Shown here piece by piece: positions 1 through 11,232 of a DNA stretch of 64,000 bases. Each line of letters starts with the position of its first letter. The first letter of the stretch is position 1. The DNA comes from Rallus limicola (taxonomy: Eukaryota > Chordata > Aves > Gruiformes > Rallidae), in NCBI GenBank assembly GCA_022605955.1, contig JAKCOZ010000032.1, positions 1,488,001 to 1,552,000 of the forward strand, given 5' to 3'. The notes under the pieces were generated by a model. That model was given only the letters and a program-made list of their open reading frames with translations, was not told where the DNA came from and did no database searches. A program made the position numbers and the translations under genes.

Positions 1-852
1 ATTGCCACAAATAATCTTCCATCCAAATAAAAAAAGGTGCATTATCCAACAGTGGAAAGATGATCATGTGGCCAGGCAAGCTTCAGCCTTTGGTAAAGGG
101 TTTCCCCTTAGCCCTTGACAGTGACAGCACAAGCATAGCCCTTTGGGAAGCCTCACTGTCCTGGTTCTGGTCAGGCCAGAGCCAACCTCCCCAGGCAGCC
201 AGCCCAGGTGAGCTGAGTTAGCCTGGGCTGTTTCCATGCCAGCTGACATCACTCCCCCATAAAAGGGGCTGGTTGCAGCAGTCTGAGTGTGACCAGGGTG
301 TTGGGTTGGTTCTCATATCTTGCAGTACTCTGGGTTATCACCAGGTGTGAGTGTAATTTTTGGCTCTGTGTGATTGTGGGGACACCACTTGTTGCTATAT
401 GTGGACTGCAGGAAGAATTCCTACAAGGCCCTGTTGTGTGTTTCTTTTTGGTGTTGTCTTTTGCTGTTGACCAGGAGTTAAAAGTAAAAGGGGGGGTGGG
501 AGGGAGAGAGTTTGCTTCCATTATGTTCCCTGCTCCTTCTAGCTGCTATTTAGAGAGTATGGGAATGCCTTGAGGTACCTCCAGGAGACCTATGTGGAAC
601 TAGGGTTACTGCTAGGGTTACTGCAGTGGGAAAACTGTGGCAAATTGTGCAAAAAGCCTGGATCTCTTCACTGTGCTTCTTGTGAGCAACTTGTGGTGTT
701 AGTCCTTATGTTCTTTTCCAGCTGGAAGAACAGGGTGGTGCCACAGATTTTCCTTCTTATTGATTCCTAAACTGGTGGCATGGATGTCAGCATGTGAGGA
801 AGGCAAGCCTTCATGAGCAATCTTTCAAATGCATCTCTCTCCTTTATTTCAG
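1..852 (+). other. RNLS: RNLS intron upstream of the penultimate exon
   Basis: This is the 3' part of the preceding RNLS intron, so the whole segment is transcribed. It contains an LTR-like sequence from 157 onward and a 12-bp direct duplication (TAGGGTTACTGC twice, 601-624). No other coding content is recognised. Confidence 0.7.
157..500 (+). mobile_element. Degenerate LTR-like segment related to the solo LTR at 10.9 kb
   Basis: Starting at TGTCCTGGTT (157) this segment aligns with the reverse complement of the solo LTR at 10874-11227. Shared features are the GGCAGCCAGCCCAGGTGAGC block near 194-213, the CCCAGG/CCTGGG inverted pair (201-208 and 222-229), a TATA-like CATAAAAGG at 259-267, and a GGGTTATCACC...GGTGTGAGTGTAATTT block at about 332-361. 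Beyond about 361 the two copies stop aligning by eye, so this is either a truncated or a different LTR variant. The 3' end given is a guess from the length of the other copy. No target duplication was found. It is an old endogenous-retrovirus relic inside an RNLS intron, in the same orientation as the gene. Confidence 0.65.
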
Positions 853-1028
853 AGTCGCCTGAAATAGGTCCCTCGGTCGTAATTCACACAACAGTGAGGT
901 TTGGAAGTGAGCACCTGGATTCAGACCCTGCAGAAGTGCAGCAGTTAATTCTCAGTCACCTGGAAAGGATTGTGCCATCCCTGCCTAAACCAGCCAGTAT
1001 CAAGTGTCAGAAATGGAGATACTCTCAG
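853..1028 (+). CDS. RNLS: RNLS (renalase) penultimate coding exon
   Basis: This exon encodes 58 residues plus two bases of a split codon from the C-terminal half of renalase, a FAD-dependent oxidase of isomeric dihydropyridine NAD(P)H forms. It is recognised from the run EIGPSVVIHTTVRFG, then a helix rich in E/L/Q, then VPSLPKPASIKCQKWRYSQ, which follows the vertebrate renalase pattern (EIGPSLVIHTT...KWRHSQ). The acceptor is a pyrimidine-rich stretch ending in CAG at 850-852. The donor GTAACT follows the CAG codon at 1026-1028. The exon enters in phase 1 (first codon base supplied upstream) and leaves in phase 0, and 176 nt fits this exactly. The upstream exons with the N-terminal GxGxxG dinucleotide-binding motif lie outside the window. 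The gene call is firm; the exact left boundary is an inference from splice consensus. Confidence 0.95.
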
Positions 1029-1089
1029 GTAACTGGCAGTGGGATTGGTTAGCTGGGAGGATGCCCTGTGTATCGCAAGACACAGGATG

Positions 1090-1340
1090 TCATAGAATGG
1101 CATGAGTTGGAAGGGACCCCAAGGATCACAGAGCTCCAACCCCCCTGCAGGGACACCAACCTCAGGCCTGGATCTAAACAAGGTTGCCCAGGGCCCCATC
1201 CAACCTGGCCTTGAACACCCCCAGGGATGGGGCATCCACCCCCTCTCTGGGCAGCCTGTTCCAGCACCTCACCACTCTCTCTGTAAAAAAAACTTCTCCC
1301 TAATATCTCATCTAACCCTTGCTTCCTGCGACCCAGTGGT
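1090..1340 (-). mobile_element. CR1 LINE 3' fragment
   Basis: This is an antisense CR1 3' end. It begins with the inverted tail (CATAGAATGG) and the diagnostic TTGGAAGGGACC...CCAACCCCC block, then GGGATGGGGCATCCACC, CTCTCTGGGCAGCCTGTTCCAG and AACTTCTCCCTAATATC. Only the 3' untranslated region and the end of ORF2 remain, as is normal for 5'-truncated CR1 copies. Boundaries are good to about 10 bases on the tail side and less certain on the other. Confidence 0.9.
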
Positions 1341-2770
1341 TTTCACACTTGGGGAGCAAAAGTAAAAGGGGATAGTTGCTTGGTGTACACAATACATTCC
1401 TTCACGTAGCCACGAGCAGTGTCCAAGGCTGGCCAACGACAGCCGGATTATTTCTAATCCTCTCCTTTTCTGCAGTGGACCTGGCTCAGGGGTAAGCTAC
1501 ACAGCACACCCAGTAAGTAGGGGCAGGAGCAGTGCACAGGAAGGAAGCAAATCTCTCATACTTTGGTGGGATTTTTGCTGGTATTTAAAAGCATGACTCA
1601 ATCTGTCTCTCCTGCATCTGAAAGCATGTGATATTATTAGCAAAGTTCCCACCCTACCACAGCGCTGCAGAAGAGCTTGCCTTCGGACACACTAATTGCC
1701 ACTGTTTGATTTGGCCCAGTTCAGTTTAATAGCATGTTATGTGAAAAATATTTTCAAAGTAAACTACCTAAGGGTAATAATAGCAAAATGTGTATATTTT
1801 ACAGACTTCTCTTAAAAATCCAAGGAAATTGTTAGTGATTTCCTAAAGCGTTGGAGTGTATCTACATGTTTACCCAAAGCCTCTTAAGTTAAATTACACT
1901 GGTGAAATTGAATGTGGAAGCTGATGCAAACTATTTACTTAAAGCAGTCCCCTCAAAACTTTTCCTCTTGTGCAGTCTGGAGGAGTTACAGTAGGTGGCT
2001 GTTGTGAAGCCTGCTCACAGCCCTTGATCTTAATCCAATTTAGTAACCTGGTCTCGTTAGCACAAAGTTTATTTTTCTGTGAGTTAGGCATTGGTAGCTT
2101 GCAAATCGCTTTCCAGTTCATAGTATTTATTCTCAGTTGTCATATAAAAACGTCCTCAGCATAGGTTTTAATGTTTCAGGTGACTCATACAAAAAGCATG
2201 GTATGTTTTACATGTTCCTCTTTATCAGTTCAGGGTGGGGTTTTTTGCTGGTAACAGTATATCTGTACAGTTGTCACTGTTAAGGCATCTCTTTCTGGTT
2301 GTGACTTCTGGCTTTTCCTTCTGCATTATCTGTTATCTTTCTGCTTGAAATTGCTTGTGCTCCCAAGAGCTGCAGGTGGTAGGGAGGAGAAGAATGGGAT
2401 CTGTCTCCAAGAGACACCTGGTTGACCAGCTCTGGAAAGAGCTCCCAAAACAAAGCAGAAGTATTTTTAAACAGGATTAATACACCCTAGATACTCTGCT
2501 ACCACAGAGCTCTAACATAAGGTTTGTCAAATCCAGCTACTTTAGCTTTGTGTGCACAGAAAAGGTTTAATGTGCCTTTTGCTTGCACTACTTGCATGTT
2601 TAGCATGGTGTCAGAGCTGGTGTATGAGCATGGGCATCATATACAGCCTGTTCTGATTTATTTCACCATAAAAATGTGGAAAAAAGGGGGAAAGAATGGC
2701 AGCAAATGCTTTACTACTTGAATAATTTTTGAATCCTGGCAGAATTATGGTGGTACAGAATTTACTATAA

Positions 2771-2853
2771 CCTTGTACCTATTGTTTCACCTTGTACCTA
2801 TTGTTTCACCTTGTACCTATTGTTTCACCTTGTACCTATTGTTTCACCTTGTA
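2771..2853. repeat. 19-bp perfect tandem repeat, about 4.4 copies
   Basis: The unit CCTTGTACCTATTGTTTCA starts at 2771, 2790, 2809 and 2828, with a partial fifth copy (CCTTGTA) to 2853. The four full units are identical, which suggests recent expansion by slippage. The array sits in the last RNLS intron. Confidence 0.95.
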
Positions 2854-3194
2854 GAGGTAGGTGGAAGGAATTCTTATTTTCCAAAGTTGCTTCAGAGTTG
2901 TTGTCCTCCTAAATCACTAGGGGTGTGTCCTGCTTCCTTATTTAAAAATCACGTTCAGACGACATACTGCTGGGTGATGGTCTCTAATTTTCTCAGCCAC
3001 TGTACAGTTTCCTGCTTTCTTCTCCTGCCTCTGTTGCCTGTGATCCACTGAATAAACCCCACTGGCTTCAACAGCTGCCTATGCTTTATGGCTGTGTCAC
3101 AGGAGGAATTATCACCAGTCCTTAATTCAGTGGATGGATGTCAATATGTCTTAGCTGATTGCAAATAAGTCAGTGTAGGTCAGATCTCTTATCT

Positions 3195-3214
3195 CAATAA
3201 AGAGATCTTTATTG
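3195..3214. repeat. Short inverted repeat CAATAAAG/CTTTATTG
   Basis: Eight-base perfect arms at 3195-3202 and 3207-3214 flank a 4-base spacer (AGAT). The element is AT-rich and intronic. It contains AATAAA on both strands, but nothing supports polyadenylation here. Confidence 0.5.
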
Positions 3215-3651
3215 CCACCCTGTAAAATAATCACTGCCTAAATTAAATATCTGGGCCAGAGCTCCCTCTTTCTCTTAAAGCTGTCTTTACTTTCAATTAT
3301 AATAAGCTCTTGCCACAGTAAGCAAAGGGAACTGATAAGATGGGTGCATCTTTCCCCTGACTGTTTTAGATGGGATTTATCCTACTTGTTAATTAAATCC
3401 AGCTGTAATGTCCTTCACATGGCCAAACACAATCCTGGGATTAAAATGCAGACATTACAATTATCCATGACAGATGAGGGATTAGGACTTCCAAACTTCC
3501 ACTGACACCACTCAGCAGCACAGCTGCAGTTCTGGATCCCCTGCTTTAATTATGATAAGACACTATTAGTGTTCAGAGCCAACAGCTTCTCAAACCCATC
3601 CTGTTGCTCTGACAGAGTAATGATATATGTATATGGGATACTGGGAAAACA

Positions 3652-3880
3652 CAGAATCATAGAAATGGGACCACTTCAGAGGGGACCTCAGAAAGGGCCT
3701 CTTCAGGACCTCTGCTCAGAGCAGAGCTATTGACAGCACTAGATGACCTCAACCAGGACTTTGTCTAGCTGAGTCTTGAAGTCTTTGAGGGTGAAGATCC
3801 TATAGGCTGTACCTATAGGATCTTCATGGGCAATTTGAAATTTCTGTTGAATTACACTTTCAGACGACCTTGAAGAAGGG
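3652..3880 (-). mobile_element. Old CR1-like 3' relic
   Basis: The segment opens with CACAGAATCATAGAA, the inverted CR1 tail, followed by degenerate matches to the antisense CR1 3' region (GGGACC...GGACCTCTGCTCAGAGCAG, then TTGTCTAGCTGAGTCTTGAAG). Homology fades after about 3800, where a perfect hairpin replaces the expected sequence. Divergence is higher than in the other CR1 copies here, so this is an older insertion. Confidence 0.65.
3792..3826. repeat. Perfect 15-bp inverted repeat (hairpin)
   Basis: Arms TGAAGATCCTATAGG (3792-3806) and CCTATAGGATCTTCA (3812-3826) are exact reverse complements around the 5-base loop CTGTA. It lies inside the CR1 relic of the last RNLS intron. Confidence 0.95.
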
Positions 3881-5745
3881 GGGATTGCTCCTTTCCACTG
3901 TCCCCCCAGTCACTATATCTAAATTGAGGCCCTTTACTATGTTGAGCATGCAATCTTGCCACACAGGTGGAAAGATGCAGATTGAGATATCAAATATTGA
4001 TCTGGTGATCAGCATGACAAACCAGAGGCTGTTTGTTACAGCCAGCATCAATAAGCACTGGGTAGTAAAGAAGAAAGGACACTGAGAGCATCTTTCTGCT
4101 AAACCTTTATTTATTGTTCAGTGACCTTGACCTGTAAGAAAAAATTAGGAGTAAGTTAAATACTGACCTAAAACTAGTCTGAGAAAGATGATCTCTGGCT
4201 GGATTTACCATGCATCACTTCTGTTAAGCTGAAAAATGGAGAATGGGTTGCAATTCTATGAGTTTGTTTCCAATAATTATCTCCTTTACACAAATACAGC
4301 CAGTAACATAAACATGGGTGCTCCGCAGCTGATCCAAACTTGGAGGTGGCAGATAATTGCATTGCAGTGGCTGGGTGTGCATTTGAGTCAGTGGAGAAGT
4401 CCTCTGGCTAGAACAGGATGCCTAGGGCTTTAGGTCTTGTTTGTTGAAGCCAACAGTTGTGTGATGGGTTACAGTAATGGAACCCAAAACATCTGTGGAC
4501 CAAGGGCAGAAAGTCAAGAAATCACAGGAATAAAATTGTGCTCTCTGTTGTGCTTCATGATATCTGTGGTTTGATCTCTATTGCTGCTCCTCTGTTGTGC
4601 TTCTGTTCCTTTTTTCCTGGTTTGTTTGGGTTTTTTTCTCTGGCTTTCTAGATAGTTTTTCCTCTTTTTCTACATTTTGTCTTTATGGGTCTTGTTTTGT
4701 CATTCCTTTTGCCAGACTATTTCTTCCCACCTTCCTCCTCTGGTCATCATCAAGCTGTCTTGCATCTTCTTACCTTCTTTATCCCTTCTGCCTGAGCCTG
4801 CCCTGCTCTCACATTTGCCTTTAGGATAGTAGTGCTGCTTCTGCCTTGTCTCCATTTGAAGATTCTTTGGGCTGCTCTGGGATGCACTGATTTAGTACAA
4901 CATGAGCACGCAGCCTTTATATGTAGGTTTGAAACAGGCTAGAAGAACATGTGACAGCCAAGTGTGGTAAACACAAGTACTCTGTGTTATTACACTGCTG
5001 TTTGATACTCATTGGTGTCTGTCATAAATTGCAATACCAAAAGAGGTCTTGTTCTCCCTGTGAGTTCCAGGTAGCTTCATGTTAACAGCTGCTGGCCAAA
5101 GCAAAGTCTGTTCATCTTTATAAACATTACACAGATGTTCAAGAGCTGCCACTCCACAGATAAAAGTTAAATTTAGGGTATAGTGCCAGGAAAAGGATAT
5201 TTAAAATGGATACAATATACACATTGAGAATGACAGGTATTTATCAAAGCAGCCTTATTCAGATCTTGCCCCGTGCTACTTACAGATAAAGTGGTGATTG
5301 TATCTCTGGGAGTGTCTAAAAATTGTTGTGCTGCTCAGATGAAAATGGAAGCCATTTTAACAGAGCTGTAGAAAGGGTGGGTTGTCCCAAGGCTGTACAT
5401 ATGCTGGAGCATGAAGCATGGGCAGGTGATCATGACAGTTGTTATGCCAAGTTCATCTCACTTCCCATCCAGGGAGGTCTCCTGGTTAACCCAGTCGTGT
5501 TGCAGGCTCTTGGAAACAGCAGGCTCCCTTTCTGTTGTTGAACAGAAGGGGTGTTGCAAGCCCACCTTTGGTGATGTGACATGATGTATCTTCATACCTT
5601 TTGGCTTAGAGATCTCCATGCATCATCTGTCCAGGGTCAGGTAATTCACTTCTAAGGCAGACTGAGAACAAAACAGGATGTTGCTACAAAATTCCTCAAT
5701 ATCCACAAACAGGAACAATTCCAGTTATCTAACTCTAGAAGATAA

Positions 5746-6057
<312 letters not shown>

Positions 6058-6195
6058 CAATTTCCAAGTCAGCTGCTAAACACAGTTGAGATTTATGAAG
6101 AACTTTACTATTATGTCTTGAATTCTGGATTAGTCTTAACATCACTGGCTTCTATCTTGCAAAATTAAATAAAGGAAGATATATTGGTGTGCTGT
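6058..6195 (+). promoter_or_regulatory. RNLS: RNLS 3' UTR with polyadenylation signal
   Basis: About 140 bases of AT-rich sequence follow the RNLS stop codon. A canonical AATAAA lies at 6168-6173, 111 bases past the stop, and a GT-rich stretch follows at about 6184-6215 (TTGGTGTGCTG, then ATTGTTGGG), the usual arrangement for cleavage near 6190. The end coordinate is therefore approximate. A longer alternative 3' UTR cannot be excluded. Confidence 0.7.
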
Positions 6196-8264
6196 AATAA
6201 TTGTTGGGATGGAATTGAGTTTTCCAGGATCTGTGCTGTGAGTTTTTACTTTCCTTGAAGTAAAGCTTTTCCTGGCTCTAGTCTGAGGCACCGAGCTCCT
6301 GCAGTCTTTCCAGGTCTCCTGATACTTTTACAGCCCATGAAAATTATGTCAAGGAGAAGAGCCTGACTTGAAGCAGCACAAAAAACTATGGAGCTGCAGA
6401 ATTTACTCCTCCTCTGAGCATTTGGAGCCCTGGAAGTGACAGAAGGAAAGCACACATTGATCCCAGAGCTTTCAGATATACACATGATCATTTCTTCTGG
6501 TGCAGATCAGACCTGGTTAGCATTGTCACCCTCATCATGGGGAATCAGTGATGGGCCATACCTTGCTTTGCTTCTCAAGTTGGATGGCCTATGCAAGGTC
6601 TAACCATATTGACTCAGGGTCTCCAGGTATAGATAACTAAGTGAGATATAGTAGCTGCCTGCTGACCAGCTTCCTTAGCCCAGAGTTTTCTAGAGCTCTG
6701 GTTGCAGGTCACTGGAAGAGCTCATTTCAAGAGCTTGACGATATTACTGGCAGTGATGTGCCACTAGACACATGGTGCCTGTCCTGGATGCAGTCTCAGC
6801 AGCATCAGCCCAAGAAAGAAGGGAGAGAAGGTGTGAAGGTTTCTATTGCTCTCACAGCAATTGGGTGCTATTGCACAGTCATCTTGGAAATAAACATTGA
6901 CATCTGGGCTGTACCATGAGTTTAACATGGTAAAGCAGCCTGGCCAGGATGGATGCACTTAAAACAGTCTGGTACTGGCCAGGTTAGAGAGTCACTGGTG
7001 CATCACAGGTCTCTGTTGCTCCAGGGTTCTCCAAACCCTTTGAGGTGCTGGAGGAATCTGGGTAGCAGCAGCCAAGATGGAAGGTGGTTTTGCTGCTTTG
7101 CCTGGGAAATGCCAAGAGGAAGAAAATGTGTCCATGCAGAATGATCCATGGTTGCGTGTTAATAAGAAAACTGCTGACATTTCAGGTGTAGGGTTACCAC
7201 CACCACACAGCCAGTCTGAAAGTGATTGAGTTCTAGACAGCTTTCTTTTGTTTTAGCAAAACAGATACAGAAATGGAGGGACAGGTCCAGGGAAGGATAT
7301 AAGTACATGTGTGAGTGAATAGACAGTGAATTAGATTTTAAAATGCTAAAAAAAAAAAAAGAGCAAGTATAATTGTCTTGAAAATACCACCTGTCACAGT
7401 TTCAGGTATTTCTAAGCCACTAAACTCTTTCTGTGGAAATTACTCAGAGATTAACCAAGAAATCATTCATTTATTCTAGATTTGATTTTAGCTTACCCTT
7501 ATTCTTAAAATCACGTGTCAGGAGTTTAGTACCTCTCTGCTGGAGAGCTAAAAATAACGAGATGCTACTTTCAGCAGCCAGAATTTTAACCAGAGAAGTG
7601 CAATTCAGCCTCTCTTTTTCTTGTACCCCTGCTTTTCACAGAAATCCAGCACCCTGCATTCACAGCAGCTGATCTCTAGTTTACTGCTGCCATTGGTTGT
7701 GTCTAATGCAGTATTTTAAGTGACACAAAGATATTTAAAACAACTTTCAAAACATTTTCAAAGAATATTTCATGATAATGCGTGGGTTTATTGATTCCCT
7801 TCCCCCATCTTTCCATGAAGCCCTTCAGTGTAAAACTAGGTGGTTTTTTGTTGTGTGTGAACCACCCAGCTCCAAGCCCTCAGGTTTCAGTCACTGCATG
7901 GCATGTAGAAATGGGGAAGGTGGGTGGTCATGCCTGTGCACAAGCCTTTTATAAAGGCATGTGATCATCTATCATCACTAGATCAAGGTAGCCACAAGGA
8001 CCCACTCAGTCATGGAATAAATCTAATCTCATGAGGCATTTAGCATAGACTCATTTAGCACAAGCCCAAAAACAACCAAAGGCCCAGCTGAAATCAAGTT
8101 TTATGTTGCAGTGGTGGAAAGTGTTGATCAGAGAGCTGTACCCCACAGAGGATGGCTTGCAAAAGCAATCAAGCCTCATTTTTCATGTGCTCCTCAGCTT
8201 CCACCCAGACCAGGCTGTTGCAGTCAGTGCCCAGTGAGTAACATGCAGAACTGTACAAGGGTTC
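6196..8264. other. Intergenic DNA downstream of RNLS, no gene recognised
   Basis: Unique-looking sequence with short chance ORFs only. It has a 13-base A run near 7349 and a short GCCTTT-TAT-AAAGGC inverted repeat near 7943. No repeat family was recognised. Confidence 0.6.
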
Positions 8265-9042
8265 TAGTGAGATTTGAACAGGCTGGAGAGCTGGGCAGGC
8301 AGGGATCTTACGACATTCAACAAGGACAGGGGTAGAGTCCTGCACCAAGGGAAGAATAACCCCATGCCTCGGTACAGGGGTGGCCTGCTGGGAAGGAGCT
8401 CTGTGGGAAAAGCCCTGGGAATCCTGGAGGACAACAGGTTGGCCATGAGCCAGCAACGTGTCCTCCTGGCCAGGAAAGCCAATGGCAACCCAGGGTGTAT
8501 CAGGAAAAGTGTGGGCAGCAGGTGGAGGGAGGTTCTCCTGCCCCTCTGCTCTGCCCTGGTGAGGCCTCACCTGGAATATTGTGTGTGGTGCTGGGCTCCC
8601 TGGGTCAGGAAGGACAGGGTGCTACTGGAGAGGGGACAACAAAGGTCCATGGAGATGCTGAGGGGACTAGAACATCTCTCTGACAAGGAGAGGCTGAGGG
8701 ACTTGGGACTTTTTAGCCTGGAGAAGACTGAGGGGGGATCTTATCAATGCTGATAAACACTTGAGGGGTGGGGTCAGGAGGATGGGATCAGTCTTTGTTC
8801 AGTGGTGCCCAGGGACAGGACAAGAGGTGATGGACACAAACAGGAACAGAGGCAGTTCCACTTAACCCTGAGGAGGAACTTCTTTCCTGGGAGGGTGGCA
8901 GAGCCCTGGGCCAGGCTGCCCAGAGAGGTTGGGGAGTCTCCATCTCTGGAGACATTCAGACCCTGTGATCCTGGACACTGCCCCATGCAGCCTGCTGGGT
9001 TGGACTGGATGATCTCCAGAGGTCCCTGCCAACCCTGCTGAC
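8265..9042 (+). mobile_element. CR1 LINE, 5'-truncated, sense
   Basis: This fragment covers the distal part of CR1 ORF2 and the 3' UTR. It opens in the GAACAGGCTGGAGAGCTGGGCAG region, passes through CCTGGTGAGGCCTCACCTGGA and GGCTGAGGGACTTGGGACT, and ends with TTGGACTGGATGATCTCCAGAGGTCCCTGCCAACCC. Translated plus-strand pieces (ALVRPHLEYCVWCWAPW, then LSDKERLRDLGLFSLEK) match the C-terminal end of CR1 ORF2. The reading frame is broken by several indels and the terminal short tandem tail is missing, so it is a dead copy. Confidence 0.93.
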
Positions 9043-10376
9043 TGTTTTCAGCTGGGTTATTGGTTCTTCTGGAAAGTGTCACAGGGGCAGACAGGTCTAT
9101 AATCACTGGACTCATAGTGATGGTTTCTGGGGACCCATCCCACCAGTCTGCCTTCATCCAAGCTGTACCTTAAGGAGAAGTGTGGCTCCTTTTCCTGCAA
9201 GGCAGAAGGAGCAGGCTGTACCTTCAAGAGATCTTTTAGACTCTTCACCTGTGCTCTTTTCCTCATCCTCACTCTTTGGCTTTTTGCTGCTTTCTTCAAA
9301 GATGGGTTTTGCATTAAAACACGGTAAAATTTGCACTGCCTTCCCCTTCCTTCAGTTTTGGATGGGAGTAAGCCAAGCCACTAAAAATCCAAGTAAAGAT
9401 CAATCCTGGAAGAATGTGATGTGCAGAAAATTGTCAATGACCCACCCTTGACTTATGGCTGTGCCATTCCTCTTGCCACCTTGCAGACAGGCAAGTTTGA
9501 AGTGTTGTGATGCTCTCACAGGGACTTTGTATCAGCAGCAGCCTTTGATACCACAAGTGACAGATAAGCAGAGATGTCTCTGGCCTCATCCTTTCAGCAA
9601 TCTTGCAACTTTGGTCATTATGGGACCTCAAAAGGCCCGATAACGAGCAAGTCACAGATTCAGAGATGTTTCAAATCGTGAGATTTTCAGTTCAGAGGTT
9701 TTCAAACATGAATCACAGCAAGTCCCACATTGCTCCTATGCTTCCCCATACTGTGACAGCCTACCAAAAGGCCTCTTTCCTGTAGCTTCCTCCCAGATGA
9801 TTAAACCAAAAACCATGTTTTTTTAAATAGATTATAAAGTTTGGTGGATGTGTTCATCTGGACACATTCCAGGCAGTGGGCACTTAAGCCTCTCTCTGGC
9901 AATAGCTCATTTTCTAGGTGTGAGCAGTATTAACTTTCCCATGTGAGGCAAGGAACAAGTGGTGATATTTCAGAGGCCCCTGAATCTGAAAGGATGGCAA
10001 CAGAACAGACTCATCTGGTTGATTTCCTAGGCTTTTCCCTGGATGGATGTAATTTTCAGTTGACTGGTAGATCCATCAATCACAACCCATATCGTCTTGT
10101 TCCCAGACAAGGGTGATGGCTGCATCTGATCTCCCATGTGTCATGAGCCACAACTAACAGCTAATGTCAAATTAAAGCATTTTGGGTCTCAGACTATGAT
10201 GTCATTATTTTCCTCATCACAAGGAAAGAAAGGGACATAAATGCTCAAAGCCATAAACTTAAAGTGGTGTTAGCTCCCACCTAGTGAGCATCACTCAGCA
10301 GGGCTGACCAGTAGAATCCAGCACAGTCATTGCTTTTGCATTTCTCTGAGCATTTAACTGTACCTGTACATCTCTC
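9043..10376. other. Unassigned intergenic sequence
   Basis: I see no gene, repeat family or strong motif in this stretch. ORFs are short and without recognisable domains. Confidence 0.5.
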
Positions 10377-10382
10377 AGGACC

Positions 10383-10805
10383 ATGAGGATGCTGAGGGGA
10401 CTAGAACATCTCTCTGACAAAGAGAGGCTGAGGGACTCAGGACTTTTTAGCCTGAAGGATACAGGGGGGATCTTATCAATGCTTATAAATACTTAAGAGT
10501 ATGGTCAGGAGGATGGGGTCAGTCTTTGTTCAGTGGTGCCCAGGGACAAGACAAGAGGTGATGGGCACAAACTGGACTAGAGGAAGTTCCGCCCAACCCT
10601 GAGGAGGAACTTCTTTCCTGGGAGGGTGGCAGAGCCCTGGGCCAGGCTGCCCAGAGAGGTTGGGCAGTCTCCATCTCTGGAGACATTCACACCTGCCTGG
10701 ACATTGTCCTTTGTGACCTGCTCAAGGTGATCCCGCTCTGGCAGGGGTTGGACTGGATGATCTCCAGAGGTCCCCACCAACCCCAACCAGTCTGTGATTC
10801 TGTAG
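10383..10805 (+). mobile_element. CR1 LINE 3' end, sense
   Basis: The sequence begins at ATGAGGATGCTGAGGGGACTAG and is nearly identical through most of its length to 8650-8990. It ends AACCCCAACCAGTCTGTGATTCTG, a remnant of the CR1 tail. It comes from the same CR1 subfamily as the 8.3-kb copy, but is shorter and keeps the tail that copy lacks. Confidence 0.93.
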
Positions 10806-10873
10806 TGGCAACCCTTCCTGTCCCATCAATAGCTGGCATCAGCTGTATGTTTCACCAGGAAATGTTTGATATT

Positions 10874-11227
10874 TGTGGTGGTTCAGCCCCAAGCAGTGGC
10901 TGCTCACTCACTCACTCCCTGAGGGGAAGCAGGCAGAGCCTCCATGGGGTGGGATAAGGACAGTTTGCTGAGACAAATCACCATGAAAGAGAAACAGTAA
11001 CAGCCCACAGCAAATTACACTCACACCCAGTGATAACACAGAGTACCTTACCTTCCTGATGATAGCAGATAACCCACTGCTATGGAGACACCCAAGAGCA
11101 CTCCTCCCCAGCCAGCCCCTTTTATGGGGGACTGATTTCAGGTGGTGTGGAATCAGCCCAGGCTAACTCAGCTCACCTGGGCTGGCTGCCTGGAGAGGTT
11201 AATTCTGGCCTGGCTGGAACCAGGACA
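10874..11227 (-). mobile_element. Solo LTR of an avian endogenous retrovirus
   Basis: The 354-bp element reads, on the minus strand, from TGTCCTGGTTCCAGCCAGG to GGGGCTGAACCACCACA, with the TG...CA ends of a retroviral LTR. A TATA-like CATAAAAGG lies on the minus strand at 11118-11126. It is flanked on both sides by a perfect 5-bp target duplication, ATATT (10869-10873 and 11228-11232). A 5-bp duplication is typical of ERVL-like elements in birds. Matching duplications directly abutting a single LTR show that the internal region was lost by LTR-LTR recombination. It carries no coding sequence. Family assignment is an inference; the structure is seen directly. Confidence 0.92.
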
Positions 11228-11232
11228 ATATT

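Noticed and set aside
8169..8570. 133-codon minus-strand ORF
   Set aside because: Most of it is the antisense of CR1 ORF2 sequence at 8265-8570; the sense strand explains the region.
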